NCBI GenBank assembly: GCA_029582155.1
Contig: CM055901.1
Span: 21,183,597-21,247,596, forward strand
From: Panopea generosa
Lineage: Eukaryota; Mollusca; Bivalvia; Adapedonta; Hiatellidae
Direction of reading: 5' to 3'
DNA: 64,000 nt
The position numbers and the translations under genes were made by a program. Every line of letters begins with the position of its first letter. The first letter of the stretch is position 1. The notes beneath the pieces are model-generated. The model made no database searches and had not been told where the DNA came from. It saw nothing but the letters and a program-made list of their open reading frames with translations. Shown piece after piece: positions 41,011 to 54,404 of the stretch.

Positions 41011-41744
41011 CATAATGATCTGGACAAATTTTAAAACAAAAATCTAAATTTTAAATTTATAAAATATCTGGTTTAATACATTAAAGATACAAACAAATTC
41101 ATCGAGTCCTCATTGTAACACTATTCTTAACAATTGATAAAATACTTTTTTCCCCATTACAAACAACAATATTTTGGTCTCTCATAAAGGCATGTCCTTC
41201 GTAAAATGTAAAACCCCACCTGAGGGCTATTACTTAAATACATGTAGAAGCTCACCCCCTCGAATTTTAGTGTAGACATATTTATGCATATTTGTGACAT
41301 TGCTGGCATCATTGTATCAATTTTAATACCATGAAACATTTTTTATTAACAAGAACTTTATATTTGCTATTTTTCGCGAGTTTAATCCCTTGGGAACTCA
41401 AATACATTGCTTAAATTGCAACTGTATTCATTGCCTGAATGTTTATCATATACGAAATCATGCCAGTCCAACACAGTCTGAACACAGCTTTTAATTACAT
41501 TACATGCCTGGAACTATTAAACATGTCCTTTCACTGGTATGTATTTATGGGATATTATGAACAACAAAATATAATATATTGGTTGAATGAACTTAACATT
41601 ACAGCATGTTCAATACAGTGCCAAACAATAAAGGGAGTATATCAGAAAAAATGCTATAAATGTCTTTAAAAAAAATGGTTTGGTAAGTCAAATCTTCCAA
41701 AACATGAAACAATCGATATTTAAATTAAAGTTGTAAACTTGAAA

Positions 41745-43615
41745 CGAAACACTGTGCAGTGTACATAGATACTGGGCACTGTGCAATAGATACTGGATAC
41801 TGTGCATAGATATTGGGCACTGTGCAGTAGATACTGTACACTGTAAAGGAGATACCGGACACTATACAGTAGATACTGGACACTATACAGTAGATACTGG
41901 ACACAGCGCAGTAGATACTGGACACTGTACAGCATATACTGGCCACTGTACAGCAGATACTGGAAACTGTACAGAAATACTGGACACTGTGCAGTAGATA
42001 CTGGACACTGTACAGTAGTCACTGGGCACTGTACAGCAAATACTGGACACTGTGCAGCAGACACTGGACACTATACAGCAGATACTGGACACGGTACAGC
42101 AGATACTGGACACTATACAGTAGATACTGGACACTGTATAGCAGATACTGGACACTGTGCAGCAGATACCGGCCACTGTGCAGCAGATACTGGACATGGT
42201 AGAGCAGACACTTGACACTGTACAGCAGACATTGGACACTATACAGTAGATACTGGACACTGTGCAGCAGATACCGGCCACTGTGCAGCAGATACTGGTT
42301 ACGGTACAGCAGGCACTGGACACTATACAGTAGATACTGGATACTGTGCATAGATACTGGGCACTGTGCAGTAGATACTGTACACTGTAAAGGAGATACC
42401 GGACACTATACAGTAGATACTGGACACTATAAAGTAGAAACTAGACACAGCGCAGTAGATACTGGACACTGTACAGCATATACTGGCTACTGTACAGCAG
42501 ATACTGGAAACTGTACAGAAATACTGGACACTGTGCAGTAGATACTGGACACTGTACAGTAGTTACTGGGCACTGTACAGCAAATACTGGACACAGCGCA
42601 GTAGATACTGGACACTATACAGCAGATACTGGACACGGTACAGCAGATACTGGACACTATACAGTAGATACTGGACACTGTATAGCAGATACTGGACACT
42701 GTGCAGCAGATAACGGCCACTGTGCAGCAGATACTGGTTACGGTACAGCAGGCACTGGACACTATACAGTACATACTGGACACTGTATAGCAGATACTGG
42801 ACACTGTGCAGCAGATACCGGCCACTGTGCAGCAGATACTGGACATTGTACAGCAGACACTGGATACTATACAGTAGAAACTAGACACTGTATAGCAGAT
42901 ACTTGACACTGTGCAGCAGATACCAGTCACTGTGCAGCAGATACTGGACACGGTACAGCAGATACTGGATACTATACAGTAGATACTGGACAATGTACAG
43001 CTGATACTGGACACTGTGCAGCAGATACCAGCCACTGTTCAACAGATACTGGACACGGTACAGCAGACACTGGACACTATACAGTAGATACTGGACACTG
43101 TATAGCAGATACTGGACACTGTGCAGCAGATACCAGCCACTGTGCAGCAGATACAGGACACTGTACAGCAGACACTTGACACTGTACAGCAGACACTGGA
43201 CACTATACAGTAGATACTGGACACTGTGCAGCAGATACTGGACACTGTGCAGCTGATACCGGCCACTGTAGAGCAGATACTGGACACTGTACAGCAGATA
43301 CTGGATACTGTGCAGCAGATTCTGGCCACTGTAAAGCAGCTACTGGACACTATATAGCAGATACTGGACACTGTGCAGTAGACACTGGATACTGTGCAGC
43401 AGATACTGGACACTATACAGTAGATACTGGACAATGTACAGCAGATACTTGACACTGTGCAGTATATTCTAGTCACTGTTAAGCAGACACTGGACATTGT
43501 ACAGCAAATTGTAGATACTGTGCAGCAGATACTGGCCACTGTGCAGTAAATACTGGCCACTGTTCAGCAGATACTAGACACTGTACAGTAGATGCTGGAT
43601 ACTGTACAGTATATA
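41745..43615. repeat. 21-bp minisatellite, ~89 units, with higher-order structure
   Basis: Unit CAGATACTGGACACTGTGCAG (20 bases plus final G). A block starting TACTGGATACTGTGCATAGA at 41791 recurs at 42335 (~544 bp). The 7-codon unit yields long false frames (SSICCTV). Confidence 0.95.
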
Positions 43616-44519
43616 TTGTACTGTAAATTATAAACAAGGTTCATTTAACTTTCTTGATCGTGACAATTTTAAGACGACTGACACAATGAACCAGAATTTA
43701 TGATATACAAGTCTATGTTATCTATTTAGTATTTGAACAGCCCAACTTGATCTCACTTACATGTTAACATTTTACAGCAATGTTTACTTTTACATATTTC
43801 AGGAAACTGAGGTTCCCATTAGTGCCTTTATCCACCTTTTCATTGAGTATTTTGGAAATCCCATGTGGGTCTGAACCCTAGTCACACCCTGCCCCCATCT
43901 CCCCTACACCCCTCTCTAGCTACAACCAGTGTAAAAAAACCTTTGTTCAACTTTTGAATACATTTCTAAAGTGAATCATTAATAGATTATTATCCAAACA
44001 TGCATGAATAAACAAAATATTGATTTTATCTCGACGCTGTTCTGTCAACCCACCAGTTCATGTTCTAGATTTATATATATTATATCTAAATTGTATTGCT
44101 ATTTCTATATAAAGTTCATAACTACATAAGTGACAATGTTGAGGACTTTTTTTACCTTTTTAAACAAGAGGCTGATATTCGGCTATTTGTCAATTACAAA
44201 ATCATGTTGTATTTTCACAACTGAGCGAAAAAAAATCCCAAAATGAATTATTATTTTGTGTGAATTTCTCATACATAACTGTTATGTTTTATTTCAAGTT
44301 GGCTCACACTGTTTTTTTTTTCCAATCTCGAAGGTTTGTGCCGCTTCCTAATTTAATGAAAAATCCCTTATGAACAATCTGCTGTAATAAGAAATAAAAT
44401 ATAAAATCAACTTTAAAGTTACCTCGATTAAAAAAGACACACAGTAATATTCATTTAACTCTATTCTTTAAAATTACATATCTAAATGATGCAAATATGA
44501 AATTAAAATACCCCAGTAT

Positions 44520-45352
44520 GTGCAGACCCTTAATTTTCGTCCCTTTAACCTTAGTTAAGTTCGTATTATGCATATCAGTGTCTATTTAACCTTAGTTTAG
44601 TTGGTATAGCACATACTAGTGTCCCTTCAACCTTAGTTTAGTTTGTATTGTGCATACTAGTGTCTATTTAACCTTAGTTTAGTTGGTATAGCACATACTA
44701 GTGTCCCTATAACCTTAGTTTAGTTTGTATTGTGCATACTAGTGTCTATTTAACCTTAGTTTAGTTGGTATAGCACATACTAGTGTCCCTTCAACCTTAG
44801 TTTAGTTTGTATTATGCATACTAGTGTCTATTTAACTTTAGTTTAGTTGGTATAGCACATACTAGTGTCCCTTTAACCTTAGTTTAGTTTGTATTGTGCA
44901 TACTAGTGTCTATTTAACCTTAGTTTAGTTGGTATAGCACATACTAGTGTCCCTTCAACCTTAGTTTAGTTTGTATTGTGCATACTAGTGTCTATTTAAC
45001 CTTAGTTTAGTTGGTATCATGCATACTAGTGTCTCTCCAACCTTAGTTTAGTTTGTATTATGCATACTAGTGTCTCTGTAACCTTAGTTTAGTTGGTATA
45101 GCACATACTAGTGTCTCTTTAACCTTAGTTTAGTTGGTATAGCACATACTAGTGTCCCTTTAACCTTAGTTTAGTTTGTATTATGCATACTAGTGTCTAT
45201 TTAACCTTAGTTTAGTTGGTATAGCACATACTAGTGTCCCTTTAACCTTAGTTTAGTTTGTATTATGCATACTAGTGTCTCTGTAACCTTAGTTTAGTTT
45301 GTATTATGCATACTAGTGTCTCTGTAACCTTAGTTTAGTTGGTATAACGTAT
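44520..45352. repeat. 41-bp minisatellite, ~20 units, alternating two variants
   Basis: Units ACCTTAGTTTAGTTGGTATA (GCACATAC...GTCCC) and ACCTTAGTTTAGTTTGTATT (GTGCATAC...GTCTA) alternate, giving an 82-bp dimer. 43616-44519 shows nothing recognisable. Confidence 0.93.
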
Positions 45353-45359
45353 ACTGATA

Positions 45360-45910
45360 AATCCTGTTTTACAGAGACAGATATTAAGTTTCTAGGGTAT
45401 ACTGTTACATTTTTTTTCTTTTATTCTATCTTTCATTTTTCTTTCTTTTTTTATTTCTTTCTTTCTCCCTCCTTCTGTCCCTCATCCATCAAAGACATTT
45501 TTAAAACGTGAAAAAATATGTTTTATACCAAATATTGCAAAATTATGCACCCTAACTACCAGGTATTAAGTACAATAGCACTTACATGTAAATGCAATAT
45601 ATATCTATTTTTAACTGTGCGGCATAAACAGGGTAAAACTGTAATGTCCTAAATATTAAACGAGCCTTATAAAAGTATGGAAGAATGCCAAAAAAATATA
45701 CCTGTATCAAGCTTAAAATCAACTATAAACACTTTGTTTAATTTATACCCACATTACAATTCCACCTTTTAACTCCTTGGGCCTATACATGGGTATGAAT
45801 CAAGTTGTTATGAAACTTACGCACATATAAAGTCATTTACCCGTAACATATTATAGTCTGACAGTAGTACATGTATGACATTTACACAAACCTTAAACTA
45901 CAAAATCTTA
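45360..45910. repeat. Local triplicated block, copy 1
   Basis: CT-rich tract, then GTAAAACTGTAATGTCCTAA ... TTATAAAAGTATGGAAGAAT and TGTATGACATTTACACAAAC. Copies at 47180-48020 and 48700-49190. Confidence 0.65.
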
Positions 45911-46344
45911 TGCCATCCTTAAAAAGTGTTTGTTAGTGTGCTCTGACCAATTATTTTTTATGTAGGCAGGTAGCTAAAAGAAAATTGCCAGATTTTAATT
46001 TTGTATTGTCATGTTAAACAAAGATTGACAAAAATCATAAAAAAATAAATTCAATGCTTTGAAAGTCAGTAAAATAAGTTTGGGTAGCTCCATTTTAGTT
46101 GGGTGGGTAGGTAGATCCCAAGTAGTGCGACATATTGCACATCTTAAAAGAACCTTTTCAAGATTATTTTTTTGTCTCCTAAGAGACAGCATATCAGATA
46201 TCCAAATAATAAAAATGCTTTATTTAATCAGGCTAGGTCCTGAGGAGACTGGCAAACATTTTTTATTTAAAAACGGCCTTAGTAGAAACAATGAGTAAAT
46301 GTGGGGTCCAACCTGGGATGGTCACTACTATACAGTATATACCG

Positions 46345-46590
46345 AGAATAAAGGAATCTTTCATGGTAATGAGGTTGAATTCCAAGAAAGTAATAATTGA
46401 GGCTCTGCTGAGTTACCACAAACAAAGTTATCCCAAAGGAAGGATTTTCCATACCATCAGTCATCAATGATTCTTTTTCTTGCTCACCAAACATACTGAA
46501 TAATTATTTGTTATAAGTTAATCATTATCTTCTTTACCATAATCACTTAGACATCAAATCAGTAATTTATGTCATATGTTTATTTTAGGT
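46345..46590. repeat. Copy of the 15395-15710 dispersed element
   Basis: GGAATCTTTCATGG ... ATTCTTTTTCTTGCTCACCA ... CATACTGAATAATTATT. Confidence 0.5.
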
Positions 46591-46637
46591 CACATCTAAC
46601 ATAAGAATTTTATCTCCCAAGTTGAGACAGATATATT

Positions 46638-47168
46638 TCACATTTAAAGGGAGTATACCAGGAATAAACGCTTCATATGCTATAAATAAAAGAGTTATTC
46701 AAATTAATAAAAAACATCCAATTATCATTAATTAATAAAAATCCTAATGGTTTAATATGTCAAATCCACAGAAATGTCATAAAATTGCTTTTAAATTGAA
46801 CTTGAAACGCAATCTTCATTCTAAAAGTAGACAGCACTTTAATACTTATTGATGACCTTCGCACTGTCATTTGGACTATTTCTAAGACAAATAGTTATAA
46901 CTACATGTAAACCTGTGTAATTGATCAAATTGGAATCAAAATGAAATCACAAAATATGTTGCAGTTTTAAGCAGGAAATCTATTTAGTCTAAACTAGGCA
47001 CATAGCTCAAGTTAGGTAATCCCTTTTCAATATATAATTTGTGCATGTCTAAATAGATATCTTTTTGGCAATACAGGGTCAGCGAGTATATATAGGTATT
47101 TTATATTGGGGAAAAAAAATTTTCAACCGATTTTAAAATTTCTAAAAATCCTGATATATTCCCTTTAA
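46638..47168 (-). mobile_element. MITE M2, complete inverted copy
   Basis: Begins TTTAAAGGGAGTATACCAGG and ends TCCTGATATATTCCCTTTAAAG: ~20-bp TIRs beside TTAA, length ~530 bp. It defines both ends of the family. Confidence 0.8.
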
Positions 47169-47179
47169 AGGTAGAGTAA

Positions 47180-48020
47180 ACGATATCCTCATCTAGTACG
47201 TGAGAAAAAGGTTATATCTTGTCTATAATGTTTAGCCTCTCTTTCTTCCCCCCTCCTTCCCCTCTCTCTATCTCTGTCACTTCCTTCATGTAGAATGAGT
47301 CAAAAACAAAAACGTTTTTAAGAAGTTCATTTGAAATATTAAGCGTTATTTTTATGCCATTATAAGACGGCTGACCAACAACCACTCTTTCCTGGGATCC
47401 TGGAAGGTTAACCAGCACTCGAGCACAACCATCTCTACAAGTAACTGATTACTTTCCTACTTGAATCAACAGTGGGAGACAATTGACAATGAGATACAAA
47501 TGTAGTATATTAATCATCATAGAGAGTGTGGCTGGGCAGGGGTTCAAATTCACAATCCCTGGATTGATAGTCAGACGTACTACTAACTGAGCTAATTGGG
47601 CCAGGCAAGTTAAGAAGTAATTGAGTTACTTAATATTACAAAAGTATGCGCATGCCTCTGGTGCAAATGTACCAAACATGAAATTACATAACATTAAATA
47701 TATTTATTGGTGCAGAATTTTAAACAGTGTAAAACTGTAACGTTCCAATCAATAACACTGTTAAACGCCGCTCTATAAAATTATTGAAGATAAGCACTAT
47801 TTAAACACACCCTTGTCATACTACTTAATTAAAATCAATAATAAACAATTATTCAGTATGTACACCAAGTCATACTTCGTAACAGCATCTGCTGCCATAC
47901 AGTCATACAGTAGAACTTGTATGACATTTACTAACCTAAATCTAAATCTTGAAAGAAATAAATTAGTATAAATTAATACAATAATAAAGTCTTTATTTAA
48001 CAAGTCAATCTTCCATGAGA
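47180..48020. repeat. Local triplicated block, copy 2, split by SINE B (47350-47610)
   Basis: CT-rich tract CTCTCTTTCTTCCCCCCTCC, CATGTAGAATGAGTCAAAAA, then after the SINE GTAAAACTGTAACGTTCCAA and TTGTATGACATTTACTAACC. Confidence 0.65.
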
Positions 48021-48169
48021 CCCTCAAACATATACAATGTCATATTACACTGTATAACACAGTTACAGTCAAACCTTAAGCTTCACACAGAATAATGTGT
48101 ACCAGAGGTACAACTGTTTTGGTGAAAACATGGCTCTGCCAAGATACTGTGAAAACTGTTATCCAAAGA

Positions 48170-48600
48170 CTTAAAGGAAATTTATCTTGATTTTTTCCAA
48201 ATTTTAAAAGTGGCTTTTAACATTTTCCCAAATACATCATGCCTATATATACTCATGGACTCCGTATTGCAAAAAGCATATCTATTCAAACATGCCAAAA
48301 TAATATACTGAAGAAGGATTTCCTAACTCCGGCTATGTGTCTAAGTTAGACTAAAATAGATTTCACTCTTAAAATTGCAACAAATTTTGTGACGTATCAA
48401 ATAAGTTACGCGAGTGTCTACATGAGACAGTATTCTGAGCACTGCCACACTGGAGAATCCTCACCCAGTCACATTATAATGAAACCTGGTCAACCAGACC
48501 TAGAAGTATACTCTAAATATTGAGCGCAAAGCGAAGAAGCTTCTAGTACCATTTTTAAGTCTTTGGTATGACCTTGCGCGGGATCTCACTCGAGGGATCA
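48170..48600. repeat. MITE M2 fragment joined to SINE E fragment
   Basis: M2 (48170-48410) continues directly into 'GTGTCTACATGAGACAGTAT' of SINE E (48412-48600). Confidence 0.65.
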
Positions 48601-48699
48601 GAATTTTATGCAGGAATGAGGCTCCACCGGGTCCCCTGGCAATAATTCTAACCCAGAAGATGAGACAAAATTATCATACTTTTAAATTGCATGCTTATG

Positions 48700-49190
48700 A
48701 ACCAAAATTCAAAAGGTGATTTTTTTTTCTATCCCGTATATGGATACGCATGATGGAGTCTTATATTCCCCCAAGAGTAAAAGATGTATTGTTTTAGCGC
48801 ACATCTGTAAAATATCAGATATCCTTATATATCTGGTATGTGAGGAACATGTTATTTTTTGTCTAATACAGTGTGTCCTCTCAGTCCCTTCCTTTCTTTC
48901 TACCTTACTTCCTTCCTTAACCTCTCTCTCCCTTCTCTCATGTAGAATGAACAAAGAATACACCCAAAAATATTTTTTTTAAAAGTTCAAAAATAAGTGC
49001 ATTACCAAATATTTCAAAATTTTACATGTACCTCAGTACAAGTGTACCTAAATGCAAACACATAACAATACATATCTATTTTTATTGGTCCAGAGTTGAC
49101 ACTTAAAACTGCAATGTTCTGAATATTATAAACTGCTTATCTATAAAAGTATGGAAGATTGTCACAATTTAGATACTCTCTAGTCTATCC
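48700..49190. repeat. Local triplicated block, copy 3
   Basis: CT-rich tract, CATGTAGAATGAACAAAGAA, AAAACTGCAATGTTCTGAAT, CTATAAAAGTATGGAAGATT. Confidence 0.65.
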
Positions 49191-49195
49191 CAGTA

Positions 49196-49490
49196 CCTGA
49201 TTGATTGATTGAATATTTCTAGTGTCATTTTTATGCCATCGAGGGCTAACAGACGACCAGTTAACCTAACCACTGTTTCCTTGGATTAACCAGTACTCGA
49301 GCAAACCCCATCTCCGCAAGTAACTGATAACTTTCCCACTTGAATCAGCAGTGAGAGACGAATGATAATGAGACACAATGTCATATTACAATCATCATGG
49401 AGACTGTTGCTGGGCGGGGATTTGAACTCACGAACCCTGGATTGAAAGTCAGACGCGTAACCGACTGAGCTAATCGGGCCCGGCTTGATA
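49196..49490 (-). repeat. SINE (family B), near full length
   Basis: Starts with the GATTGATTGAATATT tail and ends with CCGACTGAGCTAATCGGGCC head (reversed). Confidence 0.85.
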
Positions 49491-49679
49491 TCTCCTGTAT
49501 CAGGTCTACTAACCCCCTATGAAAAAGCAGGGAATTCTATGACTGTCCCACAATTCATAGAAATTATTAAACGCTTACTAAACTGTGATGTCAATTAAAC
49601 TTTCTCTGAAGCAACTGACCAATCAACTTGCTCAATTGTGTTGCTATTTAACGGACCCAATCGAGAGAGCTGGGCTTAA

Positions 49680-50040
49680 ATAGTTATCAGGATTTTTCAA
49701 AATTCAAAAATATTTTTTTCCAATATAGCATGCTAATGATACGGACGAGCCCCACATTGACAAAAGAATATTTAATTAAACATGCCAAAATAATATACTG
49801 AAAGGGGATTTCCTTACTTGGGTTACATGTCTATGTTAGACTAAAATAGATCTCCCACTTAAAACTACAACATATTTTGTAATGTACAATTAAGTCTCCT
49901 GATTTTATTTGTATTTCAGTTTAAGCCATCATACATAGTAAAATAATTAAATGTTTCATCTTAGAAATTCCTAATGGCGATAGTTTAAACTTGTTGATTT
50001 TTTGTTGATTTTTCGTGACAGTGTGCTATTTAATTTGAAA
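49680..50040 (+). mobile_element. MITE M2 fragment
   Basis: ATCAGGATTTTTCAAAATTC ... TTACTTGGGTTACATGTCTA. Confidence 0.65.
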
Positions 50041-50208
50041 AAAAAATTAACAGTTACAAAATGAGATACAAAATGTTATCATTTATGTGTCGTTATCTTC
50101 TATTGCAGAAACAGATTGGGGGTCCTAGTCTTCAGAAGAAATCCACACTAATAATACACTGGTGTAGGATCATCGATGAAGACATCCAACTAAGACTTCA
50201 TCAAACAA

Positions 50209-50367
50209 GACATTGACTACAGTAACTTTGACAGTATAATCATGGATGAGACAACAGACATCACCGTCCACAAGAAGTTAAATATTTACTTCAAAGAAGA
50301 AACCATAGAACCTGTTATTCATTTCATCGACTGTGTAGCGATTCAGAATGGAAAAGCAGGTTTTTGA
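50209..50367 (+). pseudogene. DUF4371/hAT-transposase-like relic
   Basis: One frame reads DIDYSNFDSIIMDETTDITV then HKKLNIYF...PVIHFIDCV, stop. The pattern F..I.DETTDI...K.L..Y...F.D.V is typical of DUF4371 / hAT-like domesticated or mobile transposases. Sequence before (50100-50208) is frameshifted. A fragment, not a working gene. Confidence 0.6.
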
Positions 50368-50699
50368 CTCTCCAGATTTTGGGGTCAGGGGTCAAATGAC
50401 TCCACTTTTGAGTCCTATTGAGAACCCTGTGATGTCTGCAATAAAACTGTATCGAATGAGTACGCACCAGCGAGTTTCCGAACAAGCTTCGTAACTCCCC
50501 GATTTCTGCCAAAGGTGTTTATCGGAAAAAGACGAACATTAAATTGTAAACAGAACCCGGTGCTTTACATTCATTTTTTCATTTGCAAAGTATCTCAGTG
50601 ATCAAATAAACATGTATTATGTCTGAATTAAAATTATCATTTTTAATGATAACATATTAAATTTATGGTCAGAAAATATAATTTTATTAATAGTTATAG

Positions 50700-51950
50700 T
50701 TGTTTATTCACATTAAGAATGAATTTACAAAATAAAATTTTAAATCATCACAATTTTTTTATATTTATAACCAACAGAGCAATGATGATTCGTTGAGCGC
50801 AATGTCAATGAAAAATTAAATTGCTTAAAGATTACAAATTTGATTCGTTTAAAGCAAATTATGGTCAGAAAATACTTATTTCATAAATAATTATATAAAT
50901 AGTTTTTTTAATTTATTTAAATGATTTTAAAACATCACCTTTGAAGTTTGAAGTTATTTTCATTTTTAATCAACATTGCGCCGAAAAATCGACATTGCAT
51001 ATTTTAGTCATACCCGCACCAACCGATGAAATCACAGGTAATTTCCACTGAAGTGTGTTAAAATAAATATTTACATGCTAGACATTATAGGCATTGTTTG
51101 ACATAATTAATGACTTAACAATTAGGCAAGAAAATCAAAACATGAAAACGAAATATTAAGGCAGACGAACGGTTTGCAGACGAAAACACTAGCCTGATTA
51201 AAGAAGGCATGAATGGACAACTTTTTATATTATTTTGATATCTGATCTGCTGTCCATAACACCGTTTTGGGAGACGCAAATTAAAATCTTTAAAAGGCTC
51301 CAAAGAGACGTTGAATTCGCACTAACGAAAACACCCAACAGCCCTTTTTTCCAAATGTGTCCTGGATAATAACCCCACCTACCTGTGCCAGTTGTATTTT
51401 GTTCTCCATTTACTATAAAACAAGACAAGCTGTAAAATAATTACCTGTACGTTTGTGTCACATTTTTCTAATCCAACATTGTATCTTTGTTCAATATCTA
51501 TAATTCAGATTTTCTTATGTAAGGCGATTTTTCGCAGCAATGTTTGACAAGCGCAGGTTCCCGGCTTATTTCGTGCAATAGCTAATGATGACGGAACATT
51601 GTAACGAAATGTAACACTAATCACCGGAAAGAATTATTTTCGCTGAAATTAGCGACTCACACAGGAAAGGACTTTTTAGTTATGGGGTAGGGTATATTTA
51701 GCCTGATAAATAAGGCGTGGATGAACAGCTTTTTAATTCCTTGAATATCAAATCTGCTGTCCATAACTGTACTGGGAGACGCAAAATAAAACTGTGACAG
51801 CTTTAAAAGGCTCTTTAAGACGAGCAATATGTCGCACGAAATTATAAAACAAAATTTTCCATGACACAAAATTGCACATGTACTCAATGCATGCACTCTA
51901 CCACAATCTACCATATACACAAGTACACACAGAGTTATTGTGTATCTTTA
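50700..51950. repeat. AT-rich interval with a 140-bp direct duplication
   Basis: 'CTGATCTGCTGTCCATAACA...GGGAGACGCAAA' at 51193-51330 recurs at 51698-51836. Nothing else recognisable. Confidence 0.6.
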
Positions 51951-52105
51951 AATTGTAGTTCATGAAACTATAATCAAAATAACATATTGACACAAATAAC
52001 AGAAGACTTTAAACTGGAGTTGACTTGACCTTCGTCGTATTGACCAACGACTGGTTAAAATAACATCAAATACTATAACATCACCCATAACCTAGTTGCA
52101 ATTCC

Positions 52106-52331
52106 ACCTGAAAATCCCTTATACAAAAACAAGTCGTCTATTCCATTATCTATCCTACAAACAAATCCAAAGAAAGTCTGATTTTTATAAGTTTTCTTTC
52201 TTCCCTCACTGTATTGTCCAGCGGAACTTATTCCCTGGAAATATTGTCTCTCTTGAGCCCGTTCAGTTCAGACAGTGTACCAGGCTGAACATGTGTCCGT
52301 CTAGAAACCTGCTCTTTTTAGCCTGCTATTA
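52106..52331 (+). pseudogene. LINE reverse-transcriptase C-terminal relic (weak)
   Basis: FYKFSFFPHCIVQRNLFPGN then IVSLEPVQF resembles the FFPRTI..WN.LP..IV...S...F end of non-LTR reverse transcriptases. The usual WN is lost. Confidence 0.4.
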
Positions 52332-52867
52332 AGTACAACATGTTATTATATCTTACATGCTTTTATTATTTTTAATCTCTTTGTCAGTTGACGCGCGTCA
52401 AAGCCTATGGCCTCACGAGGGATTTGGCCATGTGGTTAGATAGACTAATAGCATAATTTACAAAAGTTCATGATGTGTGCAGCCTAACATTTGATGAAAA
52501 ACTAATAAGTCTATCTAATCATCACATATCTGACAAAGTGAAAACATAGGCATTATTATTACTGCCTTAAACGTCTCACACCACTATTACATTTTCCATA
52601 GGGCTCCGAGTCCATTGTAACATTTATGTCCAAAACACAGTGAAAAAACAACATCTGCAGCATGTGTCTGGGCACAAATTCTTCACTGAATTTAAAAAGA
52701 TGTGCAATTATAAAGGGGAAAAAAGCATATGTTGACCAGGTTTTTCTTTTAAATTTAATCTTTTGTGATACCTAACGATCAATTTCCAGAGTAACAATAT
52801 GCGTATCTATTTGGAATACACTTCCCGGGTACATTCGTAACTCAGAGACTTTATCGATATAACAGTC

Positions 52868-53125
52868 ATGTATTTTAAAACGCAAATGGTACCATCGTAT
52901 TATTTAACTGGTAGTCGAATTTTATCCGTTTTCCACGCTCGTTTGAGAAACGGATGTAGTCAACTTAATTTTGATACATTTTTAAATTCTTTAACACTTG
53001 ATGCAAAGTGCGATGGATGTGGCAATGAAAAAGAAGACGCCGAACACTACTTTATGCAATGTTCTACTTATATACTGATGAACGATTTCGTCTTTTACGT
53101 TCCACACGCCGTTTTCATCCCTTAA
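52868..53125 (+). pseudogene. LINE ORF2 3' relic with zinc-knuckle end
   Basis: SVFHARLRNGCSQLNFDTFL followed by CDGCGNEKEDAEHYFMQCS: the HARLR...C.CG..E...HYF..C motif found at the C-terminus of many non-LTR retrotransposon ORF2 proteins. Followed by a LINE-like tail to ~53530. Confidence 0.7.
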
Positions 53126-53439
53126 GTGCATGAGTGTTATTATTTGGTAAGAGAACATATACCAGTGACACAAATACATTTATATTTTTATATTTGCACA
53201 AGTACAACAATACATTAAAGACACGAAACGTTTTGTCAACAACTGACTCTCGGCATCAGATACCCTATTTTATGCAGCCCTTCAATGCACCGGAACGATA
53301 TTATGAAAGCACTTAAAAACATATTATATCTTTTCTCTCTTTTTCTCACCAAATTCATTTATTTTTCTTTACCTATCTCTTCATTTTTATTGTTTGTTTA
53401 CATCCTATTGATTGTTAAAATTGCAATCTGATTCTAATG

Positions 53440-53530
53440 TTATTTGTATATTGAAAGGGGAGGGTCGTAACTAATGTTGCTAGAACTTGTGGCCCAACCC
53501 GTTATACGATAAAATATGTTTAAACCAACA
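53440..53530 (+). mobile_element. LINE 3' tail
   Basis: GAGGGTCGTAACTAATGTTG and AACTTGTGGCCCAACCCGTT match the reverse complement of 54480-54545. Confidence 0.65.
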
Positions 53531-54404
53531 ATATGTCAACGAGTCGCCCACGATGCGGTTCGAACCAGCAATTAGTTTAAACATATTTTATTTCAATATA
53601 TCATGAAGCGGTTCTGAAATGACACAGAATTGCCAAGAAATCTGGTATCAGCATCAAATTTTCAGTAGTGATTTCTAAAATACTAACCGTTTAACGCATG
53701 TTAGGAAATATTTAGCACTGCAATATAAAGCCCTGAAATAAAATGAGAACTAAAGTTTAATTTCTACCTGTCCGGAGTACTCAAGGGAGATAATTGCGGT
53801 GTGAGTATTTTACGCAAATGTCCAAAGAAGTTTTTGATACTCAATACAAGTCAATCGTATGGCCTCACTTAGAATGTGCATCTACTATCTCCTGACCTGT
53901 ATTTGAAAGAAGAAGAATAAGTACTTGAGGGATATAAAGTAGTCCCTGTCGCCAAGAAAATTCCTTGCTGTCGCGTATGACCATTTTTGGCGGTGATTAA
54001 ATCACTATTGCGCAACCGTTAGTGGTAACCCCAGTAAAATTTACCAAAATGAGTTTAAATAGAAATAGGAAAGAACACTTTAATTAATATATTTAATTAA
54101 TATATAATATAATTAGGAAATATATAAGAAGGCCTACTTCCTTCTTGAAAACGAAATATTGCGAGATTTTGCGTGAATATGCGAACGTTAACAATATTTT
54201 TCGTTTTCACTCCGTAATAATTAAAATTCAGAAGAAAATTTTTAAAAAGCCTATAATTGAAAATAGTCTTCATTTTTATCAGCTTTACGCTAGTACTAAA
54301 ATTATTTAATTCAGACAAATTTTCAATGAGTTATTAGAGAAATTTCAGCCGTGTATATTATGAGTATTGCTATTTGCCTGCCAGTCTCTGTAATTAAGTT
54401 TAGT

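Noticed and set aside
41720-43560. Frames of 110-182 aa (SSICCTV repeats)
   Set aside because: 21-bp minisatellite translated in several frames on both strands.
48709-48982. Frames of 84 and 88 aa on opposite strands
   Set aside because: CT-rich low-complexity part of the triplicated block.
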